Below the pieces are notes generated by a model. It saw only the letters and a program-made list of their open reading frames with translations, was not told the origin of the DNA and ran no database searches. A stretch of 64,000 nucleotides of DNA from Piezodorus guildinii. Lineage: Eukaryota > Arthropoda > Insecta > Hemiptera > Pentatomidae. The stretch spans positions 4,578,280-4,642,279 of the forward strand of contig CM041297.1 of NCBI GenBank assembly GCA_023052935.1. The letters are read 5' to 3'. Of this stretch, positions 1 through 9,042 are shown one piece after another. Every line of letters starts with the position of its first letter. Within the stretch, counting starts at the first letter, position 1. The translations under genes and the position numbers were made by a program.

Positions 1-195
1 TTCGCGTAAACCAGCGTCTCTTACAGCCTTCTCAAGTGCTAGATTGAACAGCAAACAGGCTAGTGCATCCCCTTGTCAGAGTGCTTTATCTGCACGAAAT
101 TCCTTGGACCTGTCACCATTTACTCTCACCATACTTCTCACCTCCTTCATGGTATGCTTTGTCAAGCGTATAAGTTTCTCAGGTATAAGCACATA
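1..195 (-). pseudogene. RTE-type LINE reverse transcriptase fragment
   Basis: Reading the minus strand gives a reverse-transcriptase core stretch: a helix like MKEVRSMVRVNG, then RADKAL, a stop (TGA), and QGDALACLLFNLALEKAVRDAG. The QGDxLxxLLFNLALE block is the RT motif just before the catalytic aspartates in RTE/CR1-like LINEs. The stop falls where family members usually have a G-V/R-R-Q-G stretch, so the copy is dead. It is cut by the window edge on its 3' side. The same LINE clade supplies the C-terminal fragments at 2385-8735. The RT assignment is firm; the exact clade is an inference from general resemblance to insect endonuclease-reverse transcriptase proteins. Confidence 0.7.
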
Positions 196-726
196 CTAGA
201 ACTTTAGTGGAACAAAAAAAATCATATGGCCCTAAGTCCGATTAACAAAGGTTAGGGCGCAAAATCAAATTTTGAGTTCTTTGGTGTTATCGATGGTTTT
301 CATCAGAAAAAAATAAAATATATCTACTTAATGTGGAAGCACAGAAAAACAAGTGGTACCAAATAAAATAAAATAAACTTTTCCAGAATGTTTAGAAGCC
401 GGACTCTCAAAATAATAAAGTATGTGTCACACATCGTGATTAAGAATTTGTAATTTTAATTACAAGAATATTCGGACATTTCTCCTATTCGGATATAAGG
501 ATTTCAGAAAAACGTTTTCATTTAATTAGATTTAAAATGGTTTTAAACCTGCATTCATTGGTCAACCTAGGATTCGAGGAGGAACGAATTAACAAAATTA
601 ATCAAAAAGAAAATTTGCGCTTAATATGTGTCTTACAATTTTTAGTCATATTTTTGGGACCGATATTCAGACCTCAGGAGGAACAAAAAAATTATATGAC
701 ACATAGTCCGATAGCAAATGGTTCTA
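196..726. other. AT-rich spacer, no gene seen
   Basis: No coding frame or known repeat could be recognised. The motif CATAKTCCGAT-like recurs around 230 and 700 (ATATGGCCCTAAGTCCGAT and ATATGACACATAGTCCGAT), so this may be an old internally repetitive element, but I cannot classify it. Confidence 0.4.
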
Positions 727-852
727 TTTTTTTTTTTTTTTTTTTTTTTTATTGAGATATATTAAAATTTGTTTCTAAATGAACATTAGTAATAGTGATA
801 TGACACCACATTCATATATACAGAAAACTATAATAAAGTCGAATTATATAAA

Positions 853-942
<90 letters not shown>

Positions 943-1317
943 AAAATACAAAACAACAACCCATAATTGAGATAAATACAAATAAATAAAATAAAGAAGT
1001 AAAAAATACATTAACATCATACACACAATGATTACTATATACAATATTTAAAATTTGCTAAAGGAACCCCAGACTGGGCCTTTTCCTGCACTTTTAGAGG
1101 GAAAAGCGGAGTTCAAGAGATCCCTGCGCCTCGCTCTAAGCCTCATCCCTGGTGTGAGCCAGTGGAAGTCTGAGGAAGGAAGCTGTATGGAATTGAAATT
1201 AACTGTTGGACAGGATTTGCGTCGAAGGGTGAAGGTGACGTGTGTGCATTTCCTTGGTTCAAAATTAAAACAGGGAAATGAAATTTTTAGATTTTTGCCG
1301 TTATCCACGGTTATCAT
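727..1317 (-). mobile_element. Jockey-like LINE fragment, family J2, 3' end
   Basis: A T-run at about 727-750 is the poly(A) tail of a minus-strand retrotransposon. Its 3' UTR, including the (TA)n tract at 858-940, matches the second copy at 32087-32494. The minus-strand frame ending at 1048 reads THVTFTLRRKSCPTVNFNSIQL, the RT thumb region of Jockey elements, and then switches to HWLTPGMRLRARRRDLLNSAF, a C-terminal tail also seen in the second copy. RT and tail lie too close together for a normal pol, so an internal deletion is inferred. 5' truncated near 1317; no clear target duplication found. Confidence 0.65.
858..940. repeat. (TA)n microsatellite
   Basis: About 80 bp of alternating TA with a single TG interruption near 922. 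It lies inside the 3' UTR of the J2 LINE fragment; the other J2 copy (32087-32494) lacks the expansion, so it grew after insertion. Confidence 0.9.
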
Positions 1318-1329
1318 TGAACAATAAAA

Positions 1330-1811
1330 AAAAAAATGTCATGATTAAGTCGAATTTTCGAAATTCCCACTATTCGTTTAATGTGTGTAAGTTATGTTGT
1401 AAGTTAAGTGAGACCCTGTGATGGATTCTGATATTAAAAAGCAACTAAAATACCACTTTAAGATAAGGGATTTCGGTAGAAACTGATCCATATGAGCACC
1501 TTAACTAATCTTTTTTTAGAATATGTAAACGTTATTGACCAAGTAAACATGATTTTTTAAATACAGGGATGTTTAAATTTAAATATTTAAAAACGCCACA
1601 AACTTATTTTTCAACCATATATTCTTTATTTGGAAACATTTAACCTCGTTTTTATAAAAAAATATTGAATTTAGTTATCTTGCGCAAATATCAGTAATGT
1701 AAAACCATCTTAATTACATAAAAAGGTTATTACTTACTATATTATTTAACATGCAACGTTATTATTATCATCTAAATAGTGAACACTCATGAATTAATAG
1801 CAAAGGTAGCT
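1330..1811. other. AT-rich spacer
   Basis: No recognised repeat or coding frame. Confidence 0.4.
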
Positions 1812-2075
1812 TTAGTTAATCCCTAAATCGCTAAGAGACTTGAACATAGTAAAGTCAATATCCAAATCTTTACAATCCCTACCTGAATAAGGAGGTAAGT
1901 TGTTAGCTGTAAGTTTAGGTTTGGCTACCTCAGGCAACATTTTAACTGACTAACTTTAGAATGGCCTTCGGCGGGATTGGGGTCTGCAAACATTGTTTCT
2001 TGTAATAATAATCACCGTATTCGACAAAATCTTGATTCAGTAATAAAGTTTTAGGAAATTTATCTATAAACATAG
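1812..2075 (-). pseudogene. Unidentified coding-like segment, frameshifted
   Basis: I do not recognise this protein. From an ATG at 2073 the minus strand reads MFIDKFPKTLLLNQDFVEY, then GDYYYKKQCLQTPIPPKAIL, up to a stop at 1942-1944. Shifting frame around 1940-1950 it continues as KMLPEVAKPKLTANNLPPYS, then GRDCKDLDIDFTMFKSLSDL, ending at TAA 1812-1814. Together this is about 85 residues of ordinary, non-repetitive amino-acid composition with clustered Pro, Lys and Asp, unlike the surrounding AT-rich noise. It matches no LINE, mariner or Penelope domain I know. The frameshift suggests a processed pseudogene or a dead exon; CACAG just upstream (2082 region) could be a splice acceptor, though a SINE head begins there. 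Confidence 0.4.
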
Positions 2076-2082
2076 GGATCAC

Positions 2083-2362
2083 CTGTGGTGTTGTAGCTAG
2101 GATAGTATATTTTTAGGCCCTGGTTCGCGTGTTTGAACCAGGCAAATGACTCCAGGAATTGTTTATGGGAGTAAAGTATCTTTAGTTATGCAGTCCTTAA
2201 GTGAGGACGTATAAAGGTGGTTTCGAGCTTTTCCGATGTCAGGTACACTTGATAGATCACCTATCCTAATTAAACCTGGATGGAAAAAGTATAGGACCCC
2301 CACTATAACATCATTCGATTAGCCTCAGTAGCATAAAGTTACGTTAAATGAATAAACTAACA
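2083..2362 (+). mobile_element. tRNA-derived SINE, family S3
   Basis: The head reads GTAGCTAGGATAG (A-box-like) and then GGTTCGCGTGTTTGAACC (B-box region). The body shares segments about a tenfold-dipping consensus with copies at 8076-8372, 50030-50175 and 61105-61320, including GATGTCAGGTAC and CCCACTATA. The end is AT-rich (AATAAACTAACAAAC). Transcription would be by RNA polymerase III from the internal promoter, if still active. Confidence 0.6.
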
Positions 2363-2440
2363 AACAATTAATAAATACAATAATCTAAAAACACATCTAG
2401 AGAAAGTAATGTATTTAGGTTCTATAATAACTAGAAAAAA

Positions 2441-3154
2441 TCTGGTGCGGGCACACACGACTTTCACTTACATCGATTTGTAAAATCAATGAAGGAATTT
2501 TCAAATACAGTTAGAGTTAAAAATACGTAAACTTATTAAAGAATTAATCAAATTTAATTTATATAGATACATGTGTTTTATTCAAAAATCTTTTATTTTA
2601 TTATCTAAAATAATCAGTTAGTTTTATGTTCATTTCATCACTCTCTATTAACTTTTAAAAGCTTGTGTATGAGATGATATTTTTTCTAAAATCTTTAGCT
2701 TTCCAACGGTATATCATACATGTATATTACTGCTCTTATGTTCAAAAACGAAAAATTGCATTAAACAAATATTTTTTCTGTTTTCTCCTTTAGTTGGGTA
2801 TCGAATTTATTCAATTTATATATTTACCTGTTTTTCATCAGCGTTAACAAGATAATCTAGTTATTATTATTGAATCTACAAAATTAAAGGTACTTTAGAG
2901 AAAGAAAATTTAAAATATCGGCATTTAAGCCCTGCCAGACCATTTTTATTCAAATAAAACCTACATGATATTAAAGCCTATTAAATTTTACATCGATATA
3001 GCGAGATTAATCAAAATCGTCGGAACCGTTTTCCAGAAAATCGAAAAAAGGTGCAAAATGCATGGTATAAAGTGCCTCTTCTGGTAAGCTCATTTTGATG
3101 AAAAAAGTTTTGTCACGTCTCGGGCGTATAGTTACCGTTTCCGCCCGGCCGTTA

Positions 3155-3230
<76 letters not shown>

Positions 3231-3354
3231 CTTTTTGCGGGACTTGGTTATTTGGACTCAGGCGACCCTAAAACGTGTATTTCAGCTGAAAACTGGAATT
3301 CGAAAATTTTCACGATCGCAATACTTCCCCTTACTATATATAGTAAGTGAAAGT
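2441..3354 (+). mobile_element. HINE/DINE-like interspersed repeat, copy H1
   Basis: Begins TCTGGTGCGGGC after an A-run and ends AGTAAGTGAAAGT before another A-run. It carries a 5' subterminal ACTTTCACTTAC, inverted as GTAAGTGAAAGT at the very 3' end, a (CA)n tract at 3156-3228 and a palindrome TTACTATATATAGTAA next to the 3' end. Those are the hallmarks of Helentron-associated (HINE, DINE-1-like) non-autonomous elements; no transposase is encoded. At least twelve further copies occur in this window. It interrupts an RTE LINE fragment, which gives an empty-site comparison. Family placement is inference. Confidence 0.75.
3156..3228. repeat. (CA)n microsatellite inside HINE H1
   Basis: About 70 bp of CA repeats with one CAGACA interruption. 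The same site carries a short CA/TG tract in other copies (13043-13060, 21086-21107, 58255-58271), so the tract belongs to the element and expanded here. Confidence 0.9.
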
Positions 3355-3577
3355 AAAAATGAAATCCAGGATGAAATAACGTGGCGTTTAAAGGCATTAT
3401 TATTCAGTTAAATTACTTATCTCGCAGCTTCTGGCAAGAAATTTGTAAAATTTATAAAATATTATTATACCGAAGGTTCTATACGGAGGTGAAACGTGGT
3501 CGTTAACTTTAATAAACGAACGACGCCATAAGGTTTTCGAGAATAAGATAATAATAATAATAATGATAATAATAGGC

Positions 3578-4210
3578 TTAGCGAACCCGAAGGTTCGATG
3601 CCGATACCACCAAATTCCGCCTACACAGACTCGTCCAATGTTCGCCGTCAAAGCCCAAGCCCCCGAGATCAGCCCCCTTGACGCAATCCTCCCATCGACG
3701 CTTCGGCCTACCTTTCGGACGCCTACTAGTCGGTTCAGCGAATACCAACTTTCTAGGAACCCGCTCTTCATCGAGCCCAACAACTTTACTCGCCCATTTG
3801 AGTCTCTGCGATGCTATGAAATCAATTATATTCACAGGATACAAGTCTCGCAGTTCCGCGTTGTGCAACCTTCTAAACTCCCCATTGGCCTCATCTCTCT
3901 TTGGACCAAATATTTTACTCAGTACCTTATTTTCGAAAACCTTAAGCCGTTGTTCATCCTTCAAAGTAAGCGGCCACGTTTCACATCCGTAATGAACCGT
4001 CGGAATAATAATAGTTTTATAAATTCTAATCTTTAAGTTTTTAGATAGAAGCCGCGAACTAAGTGACTTATCAACTGAATAATAACACGCATTTCCCACC
4101 TTTAACCGGGACTTTATTTCTTCCTGGATTTTATTTTTTCTTGTTATCATTGAACCTAAATTTCTCAACGTGTTCAAAAGTATGCCCTGATACATCAATA
4201 TCACCGAGAA
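3578..4210 (-). pseudogene. RTE-type LINE C-terminal fragment C
   Basis: The minus-strand frame reads LGSMITRKNKIQEEIKSRLK, then CYYSVDKSLSSRLLSKNLKI, RIYKTIIIPTVHYGCETWPL, RLKVFENKVLSKIFGPKRDE, then a Lys/Arg-rich tail (RRPKGRPKRRWEDC). This order (YLGS, KTIIxPTVxYGxETW, FExKxLxKIxGP, RLKWAxxV) is the post-RT C-terminus of RTE/CR1-like LINEs. The 5' boundary near 4210 shows an additional frameshift (QGILLNTLRN for an expected GHTFEHVEKF). The 3' end is a hairpin (3582-3597) followed by an (ATT)n-type tail, with no poly(A). It is truncated at the 5' side and encodes no catalytic domain. Confidence 0.75.
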
Positions 4211-4240
4211 TAAGATACTACGTAAAATATTTTGGTACAA

Positions 4241-4609
4241 AGAGATGAGGTCACTTGGGAATTAAGAAGGTGACACACTGTGGAATTACGGAGCTTATAC
4301 TCTGTCAGTATAATTAAGTTGGTAGCATCGCGGCGGCTCAAATCGGCGTGTAAAGTTTATAGGCTAAGTGAAGAATAAATTTCGAAAAAAAAATATGAAT
4401 ATTTGAATGGCTTATTTATTTTAAGTTTTTGGTTTCACTCGGTAATAGATACACTTTGGTTACAAACCTCTTATTCTACCTTAATAAGAACATAAAATAT
4501 TAAATAAAATGTGATTTGCGCATTTGATCTTCAGTATTTTTTTACGGGACTCCTGAGGAGAGTTAGGCTCTATATTTTTTGCCTAGTTTAAATAATAGTG
4601 TATCCAGGA
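4241..4609. other. Spacer between two RTE fragments
   Basis: 4241-4400 still holds degraded pieces of the same LINE (GAATTAAGAAGGTGACACACTGTGGAATTACGG region, AGTTGGTAGCATCGCGGCGG); the remainder is AT-rich with no recognisable feature. Confidence 0.4.
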
Positions 4610-5390
4610 AGAAGTACTGCTAGGTGAAGACACGGAAACCATACAACTAAATACAAGTGTGTTAGTAATAACCGGTAAACAAATAGGTCTCGAATTAAAT
4701 ACCGACAAGACGAAATATATGATTGGTAACAGAAATGGTGGCGATCATGATGATATTAATATTTCAGGTCATACTTTTGAACACGTAGAGAAATTCAAGT
4801 ATTTAGGTTCAATGATAACAAGAAAAAATGAAATCCAGGAAGAAATAAAGTTCCGGTTAAAAGTGGGAAATGCGTGTTATTATTCAGTTGCTATATTACC
4901 TAGCTCGCGGCTTATGTCTAAAAAACTTAAAGGTTAGAATTTATAAAACTATTATTTTTCCGACGGTTCTTAACAGATGTGAAACGTGGGCGCTTACTTT
5001 AAAGGGTGAACAACGGCTTAAGGTTTTCGAAAATAAGGTACTGCGTAAAATAGTTGGTCCGAATAGAGATGAGGCTGGGGAGTTTAGAAGGTTGCTCCCT
5101 GATTTTGTACCGTGTGATTGTAATTGAGCTGATAGCTTCGCGGAGACTCAAATGGGCGCGTAAAGTTGTTGGGCTCAGTAAGGAACGGATTCCGAGAAAG
5201 TTGGTATTCGCTGAACGACCGGTAGGCGTCCGAAAGGTAGGCCGAAGCGTCGATGGGAGGATTGCGTTAAGGGGGCTGATCTCGGGGGCTTGGGCTTGAA
5301 CGGTGAACATTGGACGAGTCTATGTAGGCGAAGTTTGGTGGTATCGGCATCGAACCTTCGGGTTCGGTAAGCCTATTTTTATTATTGAAT
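4610..5390 (+). pseudogene. RTE-type LINE C-terminal fragment D
   Basis: Longest plus-strand copy of this LINE tail. It reads GLELNTDKTKYMI (end of RT palm/thumb), HTFEHVEKFKYLGSMITRKN, EIQEEIKFRLKVGNACYYSV, then after frameshifts near 4880 and 5110 KNLKVRIYKTIIFPTVLN, CETWALTLKGEQRLKVFENK, VLRKIVGPNRDEAGEFRRL and IELIASRRLKWARKVVGLS. It ends in the hairpin at 5351-5366 and an ATT-rich tail. Gly-rich HDD (GGDHDDINISG) precedes the thumb. Fragment B (2395-3546) and fragment E (5975-6300) align to it. Dead: three frames are needed to read it. Confidence 0.75.
5351..5366 (+). other. 3'-terminal cUUCGg hairpin of the RTE-type LINE
   Basis: CGAACCTTCGGGTTCG forms a 6-bp stem closed by a C(UUCG)G tetraloop, an exceptionally stable RNA fold. 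It lies a few bases before the ATT-rich tail. The same hairpin occurs at 3582-3597 (minus, identical) and 5994-6009 (minus, loop changed to UUUG with the stem kept). In LINEs without poly(A) tails the RT commonly recognises a 3' structure; that role here is inference. Confidence 0.6.
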
Positions 5391-5974
5391 AATAGAGTAA
5401 TCTTTATATGTCAAGTTTCTTATTATTATCAGGAAGGAGGTAGAATCTTAACACAGACCTAATTCGTAGGACTCAATGAGTACTAATTTAATTGTTTTAA
5501 GTTGTTTTCTAACCACGCAAACTAGATATCAATGTATTGACTATCGAACTACAGAATAAAGTGAATACAGTGCGGCCCACCACCATCAGTGACTACTCCG
5601 ATAGACAGCCTGCATTCCGTGGATGCTATTGGTGGAAATATTTACTTCGACATTGTAACTTAATTGACGGCTGGGTTTTCCCGATCCAATAATTTCTACT
5701 TCGGTTCATAACCAATACAGACTATATGATGTTATGTCAGAATTAAACTTGTGGTTTGGTATATCATATCAGTTTTAACTGTCTCCATGAATCAGTTTAT
5801 TTCATTGATAAAATTCGATAGAGAAGATCAGTAGTAAAATTAAATGCTCAATAATTAAGAAGTGGATTTCATAAAGGTGGTATCCATTTCAGGGAGCTCG
5901 CAAATATCTCCTTAATTTAAAATTGAACTATTTTTTTTTGTATCACGCATTGAAATCTAAAATTGTTTTTTATA
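5391..5974. other. Spacer, nothing recognised
   Basis: AT-rich single-copy-looking DNA. A less AT-rich stretch at 5570-5700 has no open frame of note. Confidence 0.4.
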
Positions 5975-6300
5975 ATAATAATAATAGGTTTACCGAACCC
6001 AAAGGTTCGATACCGATAACACCATATTCCACCTCACAGACTCGTCCAATGTTCACCGTTTAAGCCCAAGCCCCCGAAATCAGCCTTAACGCAATCCTCC
6101 CATCGACGCTTCGGCCTACCTTTTGGACGCCTACCAGTAGTATCAGCGAATACCAACTTTCTTGGAATCCGTTCCTCACCGAGCCCAACAACTTTACTCG
6201 CCCATTTGAGTCCGCGATGCTATCAACTCAATTATATTCACAGGATACGAGTTTTGCAATTCTGCGTTGTGCAACCTTCTAAACTGCCCAGTGATCGGTA
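5975..6300 (-). pseudogene. RTE-type LINE 3' fragment E
   Basis: Starts at an (ATA)n tail (5970-5985) and the 3' hairpin (5994-6009), then follows, on the minus strand, the last codons of the same LINE as fragments C and D (GRPKRRWEDC-like, KLVFA-like, RLKWASKVVG-like, FRRLHNAELQNSYPVNIIEL). 5' truncated at about 6300. Many indels. Confidence 0.7.
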
Positions 6301-6524
6301 TTGTTTTTAATATTCTTATAAAATCATATACACACTCGCGATTCACAGTTTTCGGGGAGAGGCTGTGAGTGAATCCTGCTATAATTATACACTTCAAAAG
6401 TTTTCCAGAGACTGTAATTTCTTCTCATATATTCATTAATTTCTTATATGTTATTTTTTGTTTACTGTACCCCATTGATATTAATTTAAAAATTCAAATA
6501 TCTTAATTATCAAAGAAAATTACT

Positions 6525-6812
6525 TCTTCTTCCAGTGCCGCGATAGGCCGTGTAGGTTCTGGGCCCCGCGGTTTAATCTGCATGGAGATTACACGCACGT
6601 TTCACGACCCTTTTTGTAGTGTAGGGTCATCACTCCCTACGCCTAATTTTGTGAGTGGCCTCCCATTTGGCTGACGGGTCTCACATACCCGGAGGAGAGG
6701 CTGTGAGTGAATCCCCATTTAATTACATCCTTATAAAAGCCCCGCCGGGACTGGGATTCGAACTCGCAACCTTTAGCGTGAGAGCCTAGCGCTCTTAGCC
6801 ACGGGCTCCCTT
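6525..6812 (-). mobile_element. tRNA-derived SINE, family S1, with target duplication
   Basis: The minus strand reads GGGAGCCCGTGGCTAAGAGC (A box), then GCGAGTTCGAATCCCAGTCC (B box), and a body ending GCGCGGCACTGG-like. It shares CTCACAGCCTCTCC, GACCCGTCAGCC and AGGCGTAGGGAGTGATGACC with copies at 11385, 11876 and 50836. Flanked by AAAGAAAATTACT (6512-6524) and AAAGAAAATAACT (6813-6825), a 13-bp duplication with one mismatch. A small piece of the same family (GAGAGGCTGTGAGTGAATCC) also lies at 6356-6377. Confidence 0.85.
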
Positions 6813-6825
6813 AAAGAAAATAACT

Positions 6826-7959
6826 AGTAAAGTAAAAATTAACCAACATTATAAATTAAGATAAGTCGAAAATATTATTTATTAGTCATTTTGCTCCCCA
6901 GGCCTTTTGTGACAGGCATCACATGTGTAATGGAGTAAGATTACAAAGAAACAGCTGGTGGGAGCAAAGAGGTTATGTCAAATGGATTTGTCACTGCTTC
7001 AAACATGTTTATTTATTTTTTTTTTTTATATATTTATTTGCAGCTGTTTTTTATTTTATGTATATTAATTAATATTGTAAATACAGGATTTTATTTTACT
7101 ATTTTACGAAAATAGTAACCTCTTATTAGCTGTTGTCTTCGGTCTCTATTATTATGTACTCTCCCAAGTTTTTGTCTCTCGTTTATAAATTTTTTGTTTT
7201 CAATAGTGCTATTCACTCATCTTACTTCTTTTAATCTCCAACAAATAAAAGAGTAATTCCACCATTTTTCACTAGTGGCAAGATACTTATTTTTTTATAC
7301 TTTACCTCCTCCTAAACATTTATAAGAAACATCATACTGAATTTATCCATAAAAGATAAATGTTAATACAAATATTAATAAAATTTTCATTTATAAAAAA
7401 TAATTAATTAATATGAATACTATACTAAATCTATCTTCAGTTAAAAACAAAACAAAATAACTAAGTAACTAAAAAACACCAGAACCATAATTAACCACAT
7501 CACGTTTATGGTTGATTACAATTTCTTTGTGATAAATAAAGTTATTCTTGTAATAAGTAAATAATAGAAATTCAGACCAATTAGATATTATACTACCTAA
7601 ATAATACGATTGATACTTTAATGAATATTTTGTAATATATTTATTTATTAATAATATTTTCTATAACTTGTTTCAGGTAAGAAGTCAATCATAGCATCGC
7701 TTCATTGAATTCCAGGTAGAAATATCTTTTAAAGTATTTTACATCTTAATTTTATTGAAAATGTCCATTTAATCAATGATTATTAATCTTGTAATTGCTT
7801 AAGTTATAAGTTAGTAAATCATGTCTTTTACATATTGTATAAAAGTAAAAATAGTATATAAATGTAGATTTAATTTCCTTCGGAGGTGAATAAATATTAT
7901 ATTAGGACTATTACTTGTAAAAAGTTTATATAATAAATATATTTTAGGCGACGTATATC
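6826..7959. other. AT-rich spacer
   Basis: About 1.1 kb of very AT-rich DNA with T-runs; no coding frame, SINE or LINE signature recognised. Confidence 0.4.
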
Positions 7960-8075
7960 GGGAAATTACCATATGAATTTATGAGGTTATAAGTTACAAC
8001 ATAAGGTAAAATTCAGGTATCTAGGTGATATGATAGTGAAATGAAATTCAGAAATAAATAAATACAGTTAAAAAG

Positions 8076-8372
8076 AGTTGTTTGTTTATTTAACGTTTAT
8101 TTAACGTCACTTTATGCTACTATGGCTAATCGGACGATGCTACAGTGGGAGTACTAAATTTTGCCTATCCAGGATTTATTAGGATAGGAATCTTTAACGA
8201 GTACCTGACATCGCACAGGCTCGGGACCACCTTTTAACGTCCCTTCCGAAGGACGGGATAACTTAGGATTTTTTACTCCCATTAAAAAATCCTAGGACCA
8301 CCTGCGGGTTAGAACCCGTGAACTTTGGCATATGAGGCTGTTATGCTAACTACCCAGCTACAAGTGAGTCCT
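8076..8372 (-). mobile_element. SINE family S3 with perfect 11-bp target duplication
   Basis: Flanked by CAGTTAAAAAG at 8065-8075 and 8373-8383, an exact duplication, which fixes both ends (297 bp). On the minus strand it starts GACTCACTTGTAGCTGGG (A-box region), continues to GGGTTCTAACCCGCAGG (B-box region) and ends in AT-rich TTAAATAAACAAAC. This copy defines the S3 family seen at 2083, 50030 and 61105. Confidence 0.85.
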
Positions 8373-8522
8373 CAGTTAAAAAGTGGAAAAATAATTCAGC
8401 ACCTTAGCTTAAACTTGGCTTACAGGGTCAAGAAACTTTAAATTAAAGTTAGAATTAGCAAAAACAATTATTATGCTTACTGTTCTATAGGGTGTAAAAC
8501 TTGGTCGCTAACTTTGGAGGGA

Positions 8523-8672
8523 GCTTAATGTCAGGAGGATGCACCACTGGGTGCTGTCTCCCTCATGCCTGCCCACGCCATGTTTCCCTAGATTTTAGCA
8601 CATTTGCTTATTGTAATATTTTTACAGGTGTAAATAAAATGATAAGTGAAAAAAAAAAAAAAAAAAAAAAAA
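8523..8672 (+). mobile_element. Short 5'-truncated retroinsert with poly(A)24
   Basis: A 126-bp sequence followed by an A-run at 8649-8672 is flanked by TTTGGAGGGA at 8513-8522 and 8673-8682, an exact 10-bp duplication. A polyadenylation signal AATAAA lies at 8634-8639, 10-15 bases before the tail. The insert begins with about 20 open codons (CQEDAPLGAVSLMPAHAMFP, then TAG at 8589), so it is probably the last codons and 3' UTR of an mRNA or LINE. I do not recognise the protein; the long uninterrupted A-run suggests a recent event. Confidence 0.7.
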
Positions 8673-8739
8673 TTTGGAGGGAAGACAACGCAGCAAGATT
8701 TTCACAAGATCGCATAGAACGTGATTAATACTTGGATAG

Positions 8740-9042
8740 CTGATTCTGAATTATTCCCCTCTATGGCCTTTTACATGTTTTTCTCATAAATAAAATCACA
8801 AAATGTCTCCAGAATATTTTATTTATCATAAATTGTTCAAATATGTATTTTTAATTCATTTCAGACCATAATTACAAATAATACTGTACCAAAATAGATC
8901 TATCTACTCTTTTAAATTATAGATGAGGAAGATGGTTGGGGGTGCGGTCATAAATTAAAACCACACAATTAAAAATAAGAGTTATTTTTATTTACTTTTA
9001 AATTATACTACATAAAAATATACACATTTTAATTTAAAAAAA
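8740..9042. other. AT-rich spacer
   Basis: No recognised feature. Confidence 0.4.

Larger units (their letters stand above)
2385..3546 (+). pseudogene. RTE-type LINE C-terminal fragment B, interrupted by a HINE
   Basis: The two flanks join to one LINE segment. 2395-2440 reads GTATTTAGGTTCTATAAT..., homologous to the KYLGSMITRKN codons at 4795-4830, and 3355-3546 continues with NEIQ-like, YYSV-like and ETWSLT-like codons of the same element. The repeat at 2441-3354 sits exactly between them. The fragment ends in an A/T-rich (ATA)n junction with the opposite-strand fragment at 3578-4210. Multiple stops and shifts; no function remains. Confidence 0.7.
7985..8735 (+). pseudogene. RTE-type LINE fragment F, twice interrupted
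   Basis: Reads VKFRYLGDMIVK (KFKYLGSMITRK in fragment D), then CAGTTAAAAAG where a SINE has inserted, then degraded codons up to TVL-GVK-W-LTLEG, where a second short retroinsert follows, and resumes RQRSKIFTRSHRT (EQRLKVFENKVLR in fragment D) to about 8725. The order of blocks matches fragment D, so both insertions landed in an already present LINE copy. No function remains. Confidence 0.6.

Noticed and set aside
537..1044. Short open frames rich in Ile-Tyr or Phe (also at 32501-32804)
   Set aside because: They translate (TA)n and poly(T) tracts; no coding evidence.
3007..3222. Small minus-strand frame MSLPEEALYTMHFAPFFDFL inside HINE copies
   Set aside because: It is open in H1, H5 and partly H9, but H7, H11 and H12 carry frameshifts or replacement changes and H4 loses the ATG. 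Substitutions do not spare the frame, so it is probably chance.
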